NCBI GenBank assembly: GCA_965153355.1 | Contig: OZ231126.1 | Span: 82,336,001-82,400,000 of the forward strand | DNA length: 64,000 nucleotides | Source: Flaccisagitta enflata | Lineage: Eukaryota > Chaetognatha > Sagittoidea > Aphragmophora | Direction of reading: 5' to 3' | Shown here: positions 1-12,200 of the stretch, piece by piece | Layout of the letters: each line of letters opens with the position of its first letter | Position numbering within the stretch: the stretch's first letter is position 1 | Position numbers and translations under genes: made by a program | Notes under the pieces: generated by a model | Told to the model about the DNA's origin: nothing | Seen by the model: only the letters and a program-made list of their open reading frames with translations | Databases searched by the model: none

Positions 1-128
1 ACTCTCACATTGAAACGCACATCAATCGGACATCCACCTCATCGTCTTCGTCCTCCAACGCCCCAGAACTCGCCGAGGACGACAACGACGACGACGACGA
101 CGATGCACCAAGGCCGAAGAAGGCTAAG
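1..128 (+). CDS. zinc-finger gene exon (5'-truncated by window)
   Basis: Open from position 3 to the donor AAG|GTAATT at 129. It encodes the end of a C2H2 finger (H-x3-H), then a Ser run, a poly-Asp run and PRPKKAK, which could act as a nuclear localisation signal. It ends in phase 0. Confidence 0.7.
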
Positions 129-396
129 GTAATTTTAGGATGTGGGGAAAATAAATGGCGCCTTTAGAAATTGCAGATTTTCAAATTAAACGTCTGTAAC
201 TTTGTCATCTCTATGTTTTTGACCGCCAAGGTGAAAAGAAAATGTAGTAAAGGCCGAAAAAAATTGATTTCAGCCTGGCCTAAGCTTGTGGAGGAAAGAG
301 AGCTCGTTCAGTTGATTGCCAATCGGGAATCGATCCTCCAGCTTTGTAATTGAAACCGATTTTTCTCATTTCTCAATGACCGAAGAAGAACGAGCT

Positions 397-438
<42 letters not shown>

Positions 439-447
439 TCTCTTCTC

Positions 448-480
<33 letters not shown>

Positions 481-581
481 TTTCTTTTCTCTTTCTCTTT
501 CTTTTTTCTCTTCTCTTCTCTCTCTTCTCTCTCTCTTTCTCTCTTCTCTTCTCTTCTCTTTCTCTTCTCTCTTTTCTTTCT

Positions 582-635
<54 letters not shown>

Positions 636-2183
636 TTCTGTTTCTCTCTTTCTGTTTCTCTCTTTCTGTTTCTCTCTTTCTGTTTCTCTCTTTCTGTTTC
701 TCTCTTTCTGTTTCTCTCTTTCTGTTTCTCTCTTTCTGTTTCTCTCTTTCTGTTTCTCTCTTTCTGTTTCTCTCTCTCTCTCTCTTCTCTCTCCTCTCTC
801 CTCTCTCCTCTCTTCTCTCTTCTCTCTCTCTGCAGCTAAAATCTAATTCCATCGTGAACAACGTCTTGGACGCGACGATGGCTGACGACGAGATGGGGGA
901 GGAAGAACTTCCTCCCCGCGGCTTCTCAACTTCCTCCTCCTCTTCCTCCTCTGTCGCCGCGGATATTGACGCCTCAAAAGACCTCGTCAGCGACGCATCA
1001 TCGACGATGTTGACGTCGACGACGACGCTGGCAGCGCCGCCACGACGCAGCGGCAGAGAGAGGAAAAAGAAGAAAGACGATGATGATGAGGAGGAAGAAG
1101 AGCCGAGGAGAAGGCGGACTTACTCTCAAGCTTCGAGACAAGCTCATAGCGCCAAGCAATTTTACGCGCTGGTAATTACAGTTGACGGATGTGGATCCGA
1201 ATTGCCGTTATTCCCGCTTCCGTTATAGCGGGGTTACCGGGGTGTGATTACATATAGGAATGTATGGGGCGGAACTCCATCGCTTGGTGTTCTTGTAAAA
1301 TGTAATTACGGTTGATCTCACAACCTTACTTCCCAGCTCTTTTGTGACCCGTGAATTTTCAACGAAGCCATTGAGTCTAAATCTTCTTTTCCGTCCACGA
1401 CTCAATATTTAGGCCGCGCCCAGTTTTCTTGAGGAGCCAGAGCCTGGAGAAATCGTGGCCGACAAGGCGGAGGAGAATTTCGAAGACTTCGCGAGGGAAC
1501 AGGCCGAGGAACCGACCACCAACCTTATCACGTCCGTGGACAACCATCTCTGCCCTCGATGCGAGAAGCCTTTCAAAACCGCGGCTCTTTTGGCTAAACA
1601 CATGTAAGTCGTGCAAACTCAAGAGGTCAATTTTGGTTGCTTTCAATAAGATAATCATCATTAATGTCAGTCACGTCATCACCCTGAAATTGCAACGGTG
1701 CATTTGTGAAAGTATTGGCCATTGTAGTATTGATGGTTGAATTCAGTACTTTCATTGTCATTTTCGACGCAGCACGTAAGGACGCATCACTAATAACCTA
1801 AAAGAAAAACAAGGGGAAAAATAATGCCAAGTAGAAAAATTGCCAATGATTGCGTTTGTCTCTTGTCGCCCACGGGTAATCCCCGTTTCAATTTCCCTCC
1901 ATATATATCAGTGTGAAGTGCCAGTTAGCGACGATCGTGGCGACGGCGGCCGTCAGCGCCCCCATCACTGTCAATTCCAGCAAACCCATCGTCGGCTCCC
2001 AAGCCTCGACGGAAAAACCGTTACCTTCCATCGCCGTCACCGCCACCATCAAGACGCTTACCACTAAAAAGTAAAGAACTCCTCCGGAGCGTTGGCGAAA
2101 TGCGGTGTTTGTTTTCATCAATCCGATGGCGTCAGTTTCGTACAAAGCCACAACAAATCATGAATTAAATGAGAGAAAAAAAA

Positions 2184-2242
<59 letters not shown>

Positions 2243-2923
2243 ATAGTAGTGATAGTAGTGATAGTAGTGATAGTAGTGATAGTAGTGATAGTAGTGATAG
2301 TAGTGATAGTGGTAATAGTTGAGACTACCATGACTATTCTTTTTGTCTTTTCTTTGTTGTTTGTCAGATCTGGACAACGCAGTCTGAGCTGCGCATGAAA
2401 TGGCGTGGCATATGAGTATATGACTCTAGATATTTTAGCTCTATTGCCTTGAGTTTTTTCCATGGAAATGAAAGATCGTTGACGACACTGAGCGTGACAG
2501 TTTAATTTCTGTTTTCTTCTCTGTTGACCTTTTAAAAAAAACCTTGCGATTATTTTCATTTTTAAAATCTTCAGATTCGAATGTAGCGTGTGTAATCGTC
2601 TTGTGGGAAGTGCGGCGGCGTTGGCGCGTCACATGACCACTCACGTCAACTCTCACGTCAACAATTCGACGCCAAACTCGTCGTCCTCGGACGAATCAGA
2701 TCAGCATCATCTGAATTTCGATGTCTCGACTTCGACGACGGCGCGTCACGACATGGCCACGGCCAACGGCATCGTCGATGACCATCAACCGGAAGTGGCT
2801 TCTCTCGTCGCCGGCGTAAAAAAGCCATCCTTGGTCATGGAAAAGAATTTAGTCGCGGTCTCATCACCTTCGTTGAGCAGCGGGCCCGATGTCAACTCCG
2901 TCTCGACCCGCAAGGCCAAGTAA
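1..2923 (+). CDS. C2H2/C2HC zinc-finger protein gene, 3' part (five exons: 1-128, 836-1171, 1413-1603, 1912-2070, 2575-2923)
   Basis: The five exons join with consistent phases (0, 0, 2, 2) at GT/AG borders and end at TAA 2921-2923. The first exon opens inside a zinc finger (HIETH, the H-x3-H end of a C2H2 unit) and continues into serine and aspartate runs. Exon 2 is acidic, then strongly basic (RERKKKK, EEPRRRR). Exon 3 ends with CPRCEKPF...LAKH, completed across the intron by IVKC, giving a C2HC finger. Exon 5 begins KFECSVC...ARHMTTH, a complete C2H2 finger, followed by a Ser/Thr-rich tail. A nuclear DNA- or RNA-binding role follows from the family; the specific target cannot be told. The 5' end lies outside the window. 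Confidence is high for the gene and moderate for exact borders. Confidence 0.8.
394..830 (+). repeat. polypyrimidine microsatellite (CT)n plus 14-bp TTTCTGTTTCTCTC array
   Basis: More than 400 bp of almost pure pyrimidine on the + strand, ending at the acceptor TGCAG 831-835. Between about 640 and 770 a 14-bp unit TTTCTGTTTCTCTC is repeated about nine times inside the (CT)n. Long open frames through it on both strands are repeat artefacts. Confidence 0.9.
836..1171 (+). CDS. zinc-finger gene exon
   Basis: Acceptor CTGCAG at 830-835, donor CTG|GTAATT at 1172. It reads 112 codons in phase 0 with no stop: an acidic N part, a Ser/Thr-rich stretch, then a basic-acidic-basic cluster and TYSQASRQAH. 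It joins in frame to both neighbours. Confidence 0.75.
1413..1603 (+). CDS. zinc-finger gene exon with first half of C2HC finger
   Basis: Acceptor TTTAG at 1408-1412, donor GTAAGT at 1604. It encodes an acidic stretch then CPRCEKPFKTAALLAKH, the Cys-Cys-His part of a finger. It ends in phase 2, so the finger is finished by the next exon. Confidence 0.8.
1912..2070 (+). CDS. zinc-finger gene exon completing the C2HC finger
   Basis: Acceptor after a pyrimidine-rich tract (ATATATCAG to 1911) and donor GTAAAG at 2071. Entered with one base to complete the codon, it reads VKC (fourth zinc ligand) followed by a Thr/Ala/Ser-rich linker ending TLTTK. It is phase 2 at both ends, so it fits exactly between the neighbouring exons. 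Without it the first finger would lack its last ligand, the main argument that it is real. Confidence 0.65.
2186..2322 (+). repeat. microsatellite (TAG)n grading into 9-bp GATAGTAGT array
   Basis: A run of TAG triplets from about 2186 to 2240 is followed by about nine copies of GATAGTAGT, ending near 2315. It lies in the last intron of the zinc-finger gene. The poly-Val, poly-Tyr and poly-Thr frames through it are artefacts. Confidence 0.9.
2575..2923 (+). CDS. zinc-finger gene terminal exon with C2H2 finger and stop
   Basis: Acceptor CTTCAG ends at 2574. With the two bases carried over, the exon reads KFECSVCNRLV...LARHMTTH, a full C2H2 finger, then Asn/Ser-rich and acidic sequence to TAA 2921-2923. 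Confidence 0.85.
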
Positions 2924-5900
2924 GAGAGACGAAGAACTGGTAGGGTATGCAGTTTCGACTTACGCTTTCTTAGCAAGACCCAGTTCAATGAACAACTTTG
3001 CAATTTAGGTCTAGTTCCATTGGGACAGAAATTTCCCATTTTTTGAGCCCAAAAGAACTGTTTTGATTTTAATGTTCATGGGTAAGAAAATCGGCGATTT
3101 CCTAATGCGACGTGTCATTGGGAAAAAATCTAATTGGGACTAGTTTCCTGGAAACTAGCTTCACATTCAACTTTATTCATTTTTTTTTTGTTTAGCCGTC
3201 GAAGATAACGAATGGAGGAAGTCTGTTCCTTTGGATCATTCATTTACGTGGAATATTTAGCTGATCTCCAACTCCCCAAACCTGCCAACTTGTGATTATC
3301 GTGACCCTCATTGTGTAATCGCAATAATCAATAAGCGACAAAAAAGGCGGACGCAGACGATTCAAATTGTTGTTGTTTTTCTCCTCCAAAACTTGTCTTT
3401 TAGACTTTTGTGTGTCTTCTTTATTATAAAACTATGGATAAGAGAGAGAAAACCCCCGAATAAATAAAATTCTTCGTAGCCGCGGCAGCAGTTCTGTGAT
3501 TGAGGGGGCCCGTTATATGAAAAGAAAAGGATATCGATTATAGAGTGTAAAGAACCTCCTGAACAACGGATGACAATCATCGAGTGGCTCTCACGAGCAT
3601 CGAGTTTTGTAAACCGATCGTCAGAAATTTCGGTGTCTCGTCCTAATTTATTGATGACGTTGATGGTTGACGAAGGAAGGATGGAGCTCGAGAGCCGTTT
3701 CAAAAAAAAAAAAAACCTTAGAGATTTTATTTTTGTTGCCCATTGTACAACCAGAAAACGAATTTACCCGGAGACGTTATTGTCCCCCCCCCCTCGAACA
3801 GTGACACTTGACATTGAGATTCTTGGACTAAGAGATATGACAATGTCGATTATCAAGTCTCTTGTAAGACTGAATAGACAAAACGGGCGTAAACGAATGA
3901 GTTTTTCTTTTGATTTGAGGGCCAGGTTCAGTCATATACATGAAAGAAGATGCAACCGCGTTGTCAAGGGAGAGGAATGGAGGGGTGAGGCGTCCTTTTT
4001 TTGGGGGGAGTTAGAATTTATTTGTTATGCTGTAATATTTGTTTATACGATATACATGGTTTTACTCAAAAACGGAAATTTTGTATATCAGGAGAAAAAT
4101 TCACCTTGCGAATACTTAGTTCCTTTTCCATTGACTTTGATATGAATTATTATCATTACTATTATTGTTGCAATATCTTTTTTTTATTCATCGATATTCG
4201 ATATTGATTCGTACGTACCGAGAATTTTTTTCCGTCTTGCTTTTCAAGCGATCCCCCCACTGTTTTCGATCCATGTAAAATTCTATATTTCGCTTTTTCC
4301 TTCGTACTTCCTCCCTATCTCTCTCTCTCTCTCTCCAAGTGTCCCACCTTTCACTTTCACGCAATCACCCTATTGTTACTCTGATTATTCATTAACATCG
4401 AAGCATCTTTTTCCAACAACAAAAAAGTTACTTTTCTTTTCCTCTACCCTCAGTTTTATCATAGCATGATTAAATTATTTCTTTTCATTTTTATTTTTTG
4501 CGCGCTCGCCGGTTGTGTTTGCTATTTGCTAAGATGTATTGTCTTGCGGTATGTATTCTATTAGAAGAATTATAAATGGATGCGCTCTGTTAGCGAGAGA
4601 TGAAAAAGCCGCTTTGTTTGTACCCGTTGCCATAATATTATTTTTTTGAGATTTGTTGTTTTAGTTTTTCTTATAACCGTCTTATCACTAGTTTTCCGAG
4701 TTTGTAGCAGTGATAAATATTCATATTTTTATTTCATCTCCAGTTGTCTCCTCAATTCATTTTCTCATCATTTGTACTTTGTTGTTCATATTGTGTATTG
4801 TGCCATTTGAATCATTATGATTGTATTCGATAAAACGATACACGGTTCCATTTTTCTCTTTCGTGTTCGCGCCATACGAAGTTTTCGGATCGCAACAAAA
4901 CTATTGTAGTCATAATAGATGAAATGAATTTACTGGGAGTTAGCTATGTATTGGTCTCTGGCTATTTCCTTACTTATAATTTCGTTTTAACGCGCCATTC
5001 ACGAATTCATTCATAAATCTTGATTTATTTTATCCCGTCGATTTTTACGGCTCTCAAATTTTAGTTTCCCCACTCCCCAGCTGCTTATGTTAGGGAAAAT
5101 CGTATTTATGGCTGTTGCTTTATTACGATCTGTTTGTTATGACCATTCGACCGACAAAATTCGCAGGTCTATTGCTAAAGCGCCTTAGAATACTGAACAG
5201 TTCTGCTCCTGACTGTTTTTAGTTGAGCCAGTCACATTCTCGTGGTCTTGGTAATTTTGCGAAGAGTAGGCTTATATAATAGGCAAAAAAATAGGGGAGT
5301 TAATTCCAGAATTCTGATCATTTCGATAGTAGTTTCGAGCCTTCTTAAGCTCTCGTTTTGAAATTTTATGTTCTTGTGACGGTCCTAAGAGATCTCTTTT
5401 ACGCCAACTTTTTACCAAGCAGTTAGTGGTTTTCATAACATTGATCAAATCATAGGTTAATTATCATTCCAATCATCCACCTTCCATTTTTGGCGTCCAA
5501 TGTCAACTAACTCGTGGCGGAGAAATGGGGGACGCTTAGTCCGCTACGGCCTACGAGCGACCAGCTTCCGAGTTAGCATTTGATGACATTCTTGAGCAAC
5601 CGCGGCGTACAGATTGCCGAGAATAGGGACGGTATCCATTACGTCTGTCAGAGTGCTTAAAAAAACCAAAATAGAACTTCGCCTGGCAAAAATGTTTTTC
5701 CTTTGCAAAAATCTTTTCAAATGAACTATTGCGCGATTTTCAAATCAATCGGGAACCATCTTTAGGGTGACTTTGAAGTTTCCATAGATCTATATGAGAG
5801 AGATAAAATTTGCATATTAAAAATATAGATTTCAATGCTGATTCAATGCAAACTTTGACCTCACCCTAAAGATGGTTCCCAATTGATTTGAAAGTCGTGC

Positions 5901-6063
5901 AATGGCTCATTTGAAAGCATTATATACATGTATAGTATATAAGTAGTAAAAGAATATTAAGATTATGTCAGTCTTTCTATCAATTTTTAATTTTAATCAC
6001 ATCCTAAACCCTGAATGTTTTTAATCCAAATCTAGTGCATTTTACGTAAATAAACGATCCTAT
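2924..6063. other. 3' UTR and intergenic AT-rich sequence
   Basis: The 3' UTR of the zinc-finger gene begins here. Overlapping AATAAA hexamers at 3459-3468 are candidate poly(A) signals. Beyond that the DNA is AT-rich with no exon I can support. The open frame at 3570-4145 has no recognisable domain and looks like chance. Confidence 0.5.
5713..5918. repeat. short inverted-repeat (MITE-like) element
   Basis: Two arms of about 70 bp face each other: CGGGAACCATCTTTAGGGTG near 5750 is mirrored by CACCCTAAAGATGGTTCCC near 5863, and the pairing extends outward through TTTCAAATCAAT/ATTGATTTGAAA. The spacer is about 60 bp. No coding capacity. Confidence 0.75.
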
Positions 6064-6249
6064 ATGAGCAAATTGAGCGCCATGACTACGCTGCCACACA
6101 AAAACGCCTTTCGCCAGGAAGGCAATCGGTTATACCAGCGGGCCCACAACGACGGTAACTCGAACTACATTCGGAAAGTGCTGTTAAACAAGGCCATCGC
6201 GAATTACGAAAGAGCGCTTCCCAGCGCCATCAACGACGAGGATGAGAAG
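6064..6249 (+). CDS. TPR/J gene exon 1 (candidate start)
   Basis: GC-rich 62-codon block starting MSKLSAMTTL (alternative Met at 6082), with a TPR-like helix pair. It ends at GAGAAG before a non-consensus GTCGGA donor. It joins in phase 0 to ASIEKNLSLAHFAISSL of the next exon, continuing the helical pattern. Confidence 0.65.
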
Positions 6250-9200
6250 GTCGGATGTGTCAGTATACAAAAGATCATAAAAATGTATAAAGATTAAGTG
6301 AAACTTTTGATAAAACATCAAAATCAGTGATTAAGTAATTTTTATCTATTTGGGTCTTTTAATACAGCAATTTCGAAAAATGAGGAAACGAAGAAACTTC
6401 AAAATGACAAGACTATTTAATCCTAAGGATTTAAAGGGAACAACAAATTTTACAGGCTTTTCTTTTCAGAAGAACACTGTTTGTAAGAACGTTAGCCTCA
6501 GATTTGGCAAAAAAAAAAGAACATTTTAAACATATGCCGAGCTTCAGATTTGATGATAAAAATTTTTTTTTTCCAAAAAACTAATAAAATTAGATGAAAA
6601 ATCATATATGATTGATGTTTTTACGATTTTTAAAATGATAATTCATTCAATAAATATTAATCTTATATTTCTTTTTATATAATAAAAATGTCTTTTTAAC
6701 AATTGTTTAGATTATATTATTACAATAATATAAATATGCAATAGAAAAGAAATTAATGAGATTAAGAGCAAATTAAGAATGCTTAACCCTTAGAATAGGG
6801 CTAAAACAGGGGTACAAAGGTTGAAAATTTTTTTAATTTTTTAACTTTTGCTTTATAAGTTGAAAAAAAGTTAAAAAAAGTTTAAAAGAATTAAAAAGTT
6901 TTAAAAAGTTTAAAAAAGTTAAAAAGAGTTAAAAAGAGTTAAAAAAGAGTTAGAAACAGTTAAAAAAGAGTTAAAAAAAAGAATTAAAAAAAGAGTTAAC
7001 AAGCCCAAAAGGGCAACAGTCGCGTGCGTCGGGATATGACAAACAAAAGAGCTAAAAACATGTTGAAATATTAGGAATGGTAAAATAAGTTAAGAAATGT
7101 TAAAGAATGTTAAAAAATGTTACAAAATGTTAGAAAATGTTAAAAAATGTTAAAAAAACTTTAGAAATGTTAAAAAAGGTTAAAATTTAAGAAATGTCAA
7201 AAAATGTTAAAAAATGTTAAAAAATGTTAAAAAATGTTAAAGAATGTAAAAAAATGTTGAAAAATATTTCAGACGGACCGACGGACGGACCGACGGACGG
7301 ACCGACCGACAGACCAAGGTGTAGAGTCGTGCACGCGACTAAAAAGAGTTAAAAAAGAGTTAAAAAAGAGGTAAAAAAGAGGTAAAGTTTAAAAAAGTAA
7401 AAAAGAAAAAAAGTCAAAAAAGTAAAAAAAAGAAAAAAAGAGTTAAAAAAAGAGAAAAAGAGTTAAAAAGAGTTGAGAAAAAGAGTTAAAAAAAGAGTTG
7501 AAAAAGAGTTAAAAAGAGTTGGAAAAAAAGAGTTGAAAAAGAGTTAAAAAGAGTTAAAAAGAGTAAAAAAAAGAGCTGAAAAAAGAGTTAAAAAAAAAGA
7601 AAAAAGAAAGGTTAAAAAGAGAAAAAAGAGTTAAAAAGAGTTAAAAAGAGTTAAAAAGAGTTAAAAAAAAGAGTTAAAAAAAAAGAGTTAAAAAAAAGAG
7701 TTAAAAAAAGAGTGAAAAAATGTGTTAAAAAAAAGAGTTAAAAAAGTTAAAAAGTTAGTTGAAAAAAATTAAAAAGTTAAAAACTAAAGACTGCAAGAAA
7801 CATGTTGAAGTTAAACTAACTCAATAGGTATTATTGAACATCGCCTATTGGGTTTACAGACTTCAAAATGGCTTTTCCATAATCCAAACTCATAACTGAT
7901 TTAATGTATAACAGGACAGTATCCAGGCAAAAGTGTAGAAAGGTATCATGTTAATTGATTATCTATCTTTGAGTAGTGTAAACTGTGACACTTGCTTTAT
8001 CTCAGGAGTATATTAACATAAGAAAATCCATGTGAATGCACGACGACAAACTAGTATTGAAGCTTATGGTATAATCCATAAGCAATTGGTAGAAAAGATA
8101 CCAGTTCAACATCAACATAAATTTGTGTAGAACGCAGGCTTGCAGGTATCCCACTTGACTCATCTGTATTAACAAAGGGAGAATAATTTTGCAATATAAG
8201 TGAAAACCGTTATATGGAGGAAGCGATACCACAGTGACGGATAATACAAAGTGTTGATAAAACAGATGTAAAGTAGCTCTGCAAGATCGGAACTTCAAAG
8301 TCATGAAACGATAGTCAAAAAGTTGATTTTCCACTACAAAGTTATTGGATCATCAAGTTTGAGATCCACCAGCTTTATCAGTTTTTGCTGCTACAGTCCT
8401 CAAGTGCGTCAAAATTTCTTTGAGTGTGGGCAGAAGTTGCCATTTAGCCCAATTTCCTAACTATTAAGCTTTTTAACCTAACTTTTTAACAGGATTTTTT
8501 ACTTTTTTAATGTTTTTTAATGTTTTTCAATGTTTTTTAACTTTTTCTAACTTTTTAACTTTTTTAACGTTTTTTAACTTCAACTTTTTTTAACTTTTTT
8601 TAACTTTAACTTTTAAACTTTTTTTAATTTTTTAAAACTTCTTTTTAACTTTTTTTGACTTTTTTTGACTTTTTTAAACTTTTTTTACCTTTTTTACCTT
8701 TTTTTAACTTTTTTTAACTTTTTAACTTTTTTAAACTTTTTTAAACTTTTTTAAACTTTTTTAAACTTTTTAAACTTTTTTTAACTTTTTTTACCTTTTT
8801 CAACTTTTTTTAACTTTTTTTAACTTTTTTTAACTTTTTTTAACTTTTTTTAACTTTTTTTAACTTTTTTAAACTTTTTTAAACTTTTTTTAACTTTTTT
8901 TAACTTTTTTAACTTTTTGTAACTTTTTGTAACTTTTTTTAACTTTTTGTAACTTTTTGTAACTTTTTGTAACTTTTTGTAACTTTTTGTAACTTTTTGT
9001 AACTTTTTGTAACTTTTTGTAACTTTTTGTAACTTTTTGTAACTTTGTGTAACTTTGTGTAACTTTGTGTAACTTTGTGTAACTTTGTGTAACTTTGTGT
9101 AACTTTTGTAACTTTTTTTAATTTTTTTAAACTTTTTTAACTTTTTTAACTTTTTTAACTTTTTTAAATTTTTTAACTTTTTTAACTTTTTTAACTTTTT

Positions 9201-12200
9201 TAACTTTTTTAACTTTTTTAACTTTTTTAACTTTTTTTAACTTTTTAACTTTTTTTAACTTTTTTAACTTTAACTTTTTTAACTTTTTAACTTTTTAACT
9301 TTTTTAACTTTTTTTAACTTTTTTAACTTTTTTAACTTTTTTAACTTTTTTAACTTTTAACTTTTTTAACTTTTTTTTAACTTAACTTTTTAACTTTTTT
9401 AACTTTTTTAACTTTTAACTTTTTTAACTTTTTTTTTGTCCGCGACGGAATATCATTCCGACGCGGACTATAATTTAAGGCGGGTGGGTGTCGTCGTCGT
9501 CGTCGTCGTTGTCGTCGTGTTCATTTTGAAAAATGGATAACTTTTTTATGCTTTGACCGATTTGGTTCATATTTGGTGGGAAGTTGTACTAGGGTAAGGC
9601 GCTTTACATCCTATCCGATTTTTGTGATCCGACCAACCCAACCGGCCCAACCAGCCTACCGGCCTAAAAGTGAAAAACGTGCATAACTTTGGCATTTTTC
9701 AACCAATTTAGCTGAAATTTGGTATGGAGTCTCTAAATGGAAGGCCTCAACATATGTATATGATTTATATGCATTTGAGCATGCTAACCGGCCAAACCGA
9801 CCTACCACCCAACCAGCCAACCCGCCTAAAAGTGAAAAACTTGCATAACTTTGTCATTTTTCAACTGATTTGGTTGAAACTTGGTATGGAGTCTCTAAAT
9901 GGAAGAACTCAACATATGCACACTATTTATCCTGTCAAACCAGCCTACCACCCAACCAGCCTACCAGCCTAAAAGTGAAAAATGTGTATAACTTTGGCAT
10001 TTTTCAACCAATTTGGTTGAAATTTGGTATGGAGTCTCTAAATGGAAGGCCTCAACATACGTATATGATTTATATGCATTTGAGCATGCTAACCGGCCAA
10101 ACCGACCTACCACCCAACCAGCCTACCTACCAAAAAGTGAAAACTTGCATAACTTTGTCATTTTTCAACCAATTTGGTTGAAACTTGGTATGGAGTCTCT
10201 AAATGGAAGAACTCAACATATGCACACTATTTATCCTGTCAAACCAGCCTACCACTCAACCAGCCTACGAGCCTAAAAGTGAAAAATGTGCATATCTTTG
10301 GCGTTTTTCAACCAATTTGGTTGAAATTTGGTATGGAGTCTCTAAATGGAAGGACTCAGCACATGTATGTGATTTATTTATGTTTGAGCATGCCAACCAG
10401 CCAAACCCACCTACCACCCAACCAGCTTATCTGCCTAAAAGTTAAAAACTTGCATAAATTGGACATTTTTCAACCAATTTGGTTGAAACTTGGTATGGAG
10501 TCTCTAAATGAAAGAACTCAACATATGCACACTATTTATCCAAACCAGTTTACCACCCAACCACCCTACTAGCCTAAAAGTGAAAAATGTGCATAACTTT
10601 GCCATTTTTCAACGGATTTGCATGAAACTTTGTATGGAGGCTCCTAATGTAAAGAATTATAGTTTTAGCGAACTTACGGGGTTAGCAATCTTTTGGTCAT
10701 AGCGATCTTATGGAATTGGTGATCTATAACCCCCTTCCGTCGCGGACCCAGATACTGATCAGATTTTTAACTTTTTTTAACTTTTTTTAACTTTTTTTAA
10801 CTTTTTTTAACTTTTTTTAACTTTTTTTAACTTTTTTTAACTTTTTTTAACTTTTTTTAACTTTTTTTAACTTTTTTTAACTTTTTTTAACTTTTTTTAA
10901 CTTCACTTAACTTTACTTAACTTTACTTAACTTTATTTAACTTTATTTAACTTTATTTAACTTTGTTTAACTTTATTGACCTTTTCTGACTTTTTCTGAC
11001 CTTTTCTGACCTTTTCTGACCTTTTTTTTTACCTTTTTTTACCTTTTTTTAACTTTGCTTTAAAGTTACAAGAAAATTTTAATTTTTATACCCCTGCTAA
11101 AAATAAAAACGCTGAGGCTCACTTTTGTTCTTTTAAAATGAAAAACGTGTATCTGAAATAGAATTAGAAAAAGAACCATAAAAAAAGGAAAACCGGATAA
11201 CAAAAAAAAAATAATCCGGTGGAGCGGGGTTCAACTGTATGTATATTAACACATCCGAATGGGTGGGAAGGCCTCGATCGAGAAAAATCTCAGTCTGGCG
11301 CATTTCGCGATCTCGTCGCTCGACCAGCAGCCGCCTTTGGAAGTCGCCGAGCGGAAACGCGACGCCATTAAGTTTATGATTTCGGCGTTAAAACGCGCAA
11401 AAAGCGGCGCCACGAAAAAAGACGCCACTTGGATGCGCAAAGCCGAAGAGTTGGCGAATAAAATCATCGCTTCCGGCGTGGAAAAAGTGGCCGATTTAGC
11501 GCGCGAAACGGCCGCCGAGAAATACGGAAAAGACGCGACTGATGAGAAGATGGATATGAGTCAGGACGACAACGTCTCATCGTCGTCTTCCAGCGAAAGT
11601 CTCTCCTCGGGGGGATCGAGCAATGGGAAACGGAAGGATGCCGGCAAAGTCAACGCCCAACATGTAAAGAAATCTTCCTCCTCTGCCAAAGCAGAAGTTG
11701 TCGAAATTTCCGCGCGTGTGTGGGTCCGTTTCTTCTACATCATGATCGAGCCCGTGGAGCCCAAAACGCGTCTCGTCGAACCTTACATGTCGTTCGCCAA
11801 GCAGCTCTTCGGCTACGCCGTCAAGGCTCGAGAGAAGTGCGATTTCAAAGAAGCTCTGTATTACTTCGACGAAATGGCTTTTCCACTCGGCGAAGCGGAA
11901 AGATTGAGTAAAGCGACCTCTTCTGCGGGGCCTCCACCACCTGATAACACATCCAACGGCTGCTCTACTAGTAATAACAACAACAACAACGAAGGCGACG
12001 CGGCTTTCGAAAACTGCCTCGATCCCGTCCAAGTGGAATCCGAAGTCCGCGTGACGAGAGAGGAAGTGACGATGGAGAAATCCATCGCCGGGTCGATGAG
12101 CGCCATTCAGCAAGGCGGAGAACTCTTCACCATCGCCGTTCTCAACGAAGAATCGCCCAACATGAATCTCATCTTTGAGGCCATGGACTGGTTCAAAAAC

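Noticed and set aside
316-861. Ser/Leu-rich + strand and Arg/Glu-rich - strand frames
   Set aside because: Translations of the (CT)n microsatellite next to a splice acceptor.
2105-2559. Poly-Val, poly-Tyr and poly-Thr frames
   Set aside because: Caused by the (TAG)n and 9-bp microsatellite in the last intron of the zinc-finger gene.
3570-4145. 191-residue frame between the zinc-finger and TPR/J genes
   Set aside because: AT-rich, no recognisable domain, no splice or composition support.
9724-10702. Overlapping frames with 'MVETWYGVSKWK' repeats (also 39201-39889)
   Set aside because: Translations of the internal ~145-bp repeats of a non-coding element; frames are interrupted in every unit.
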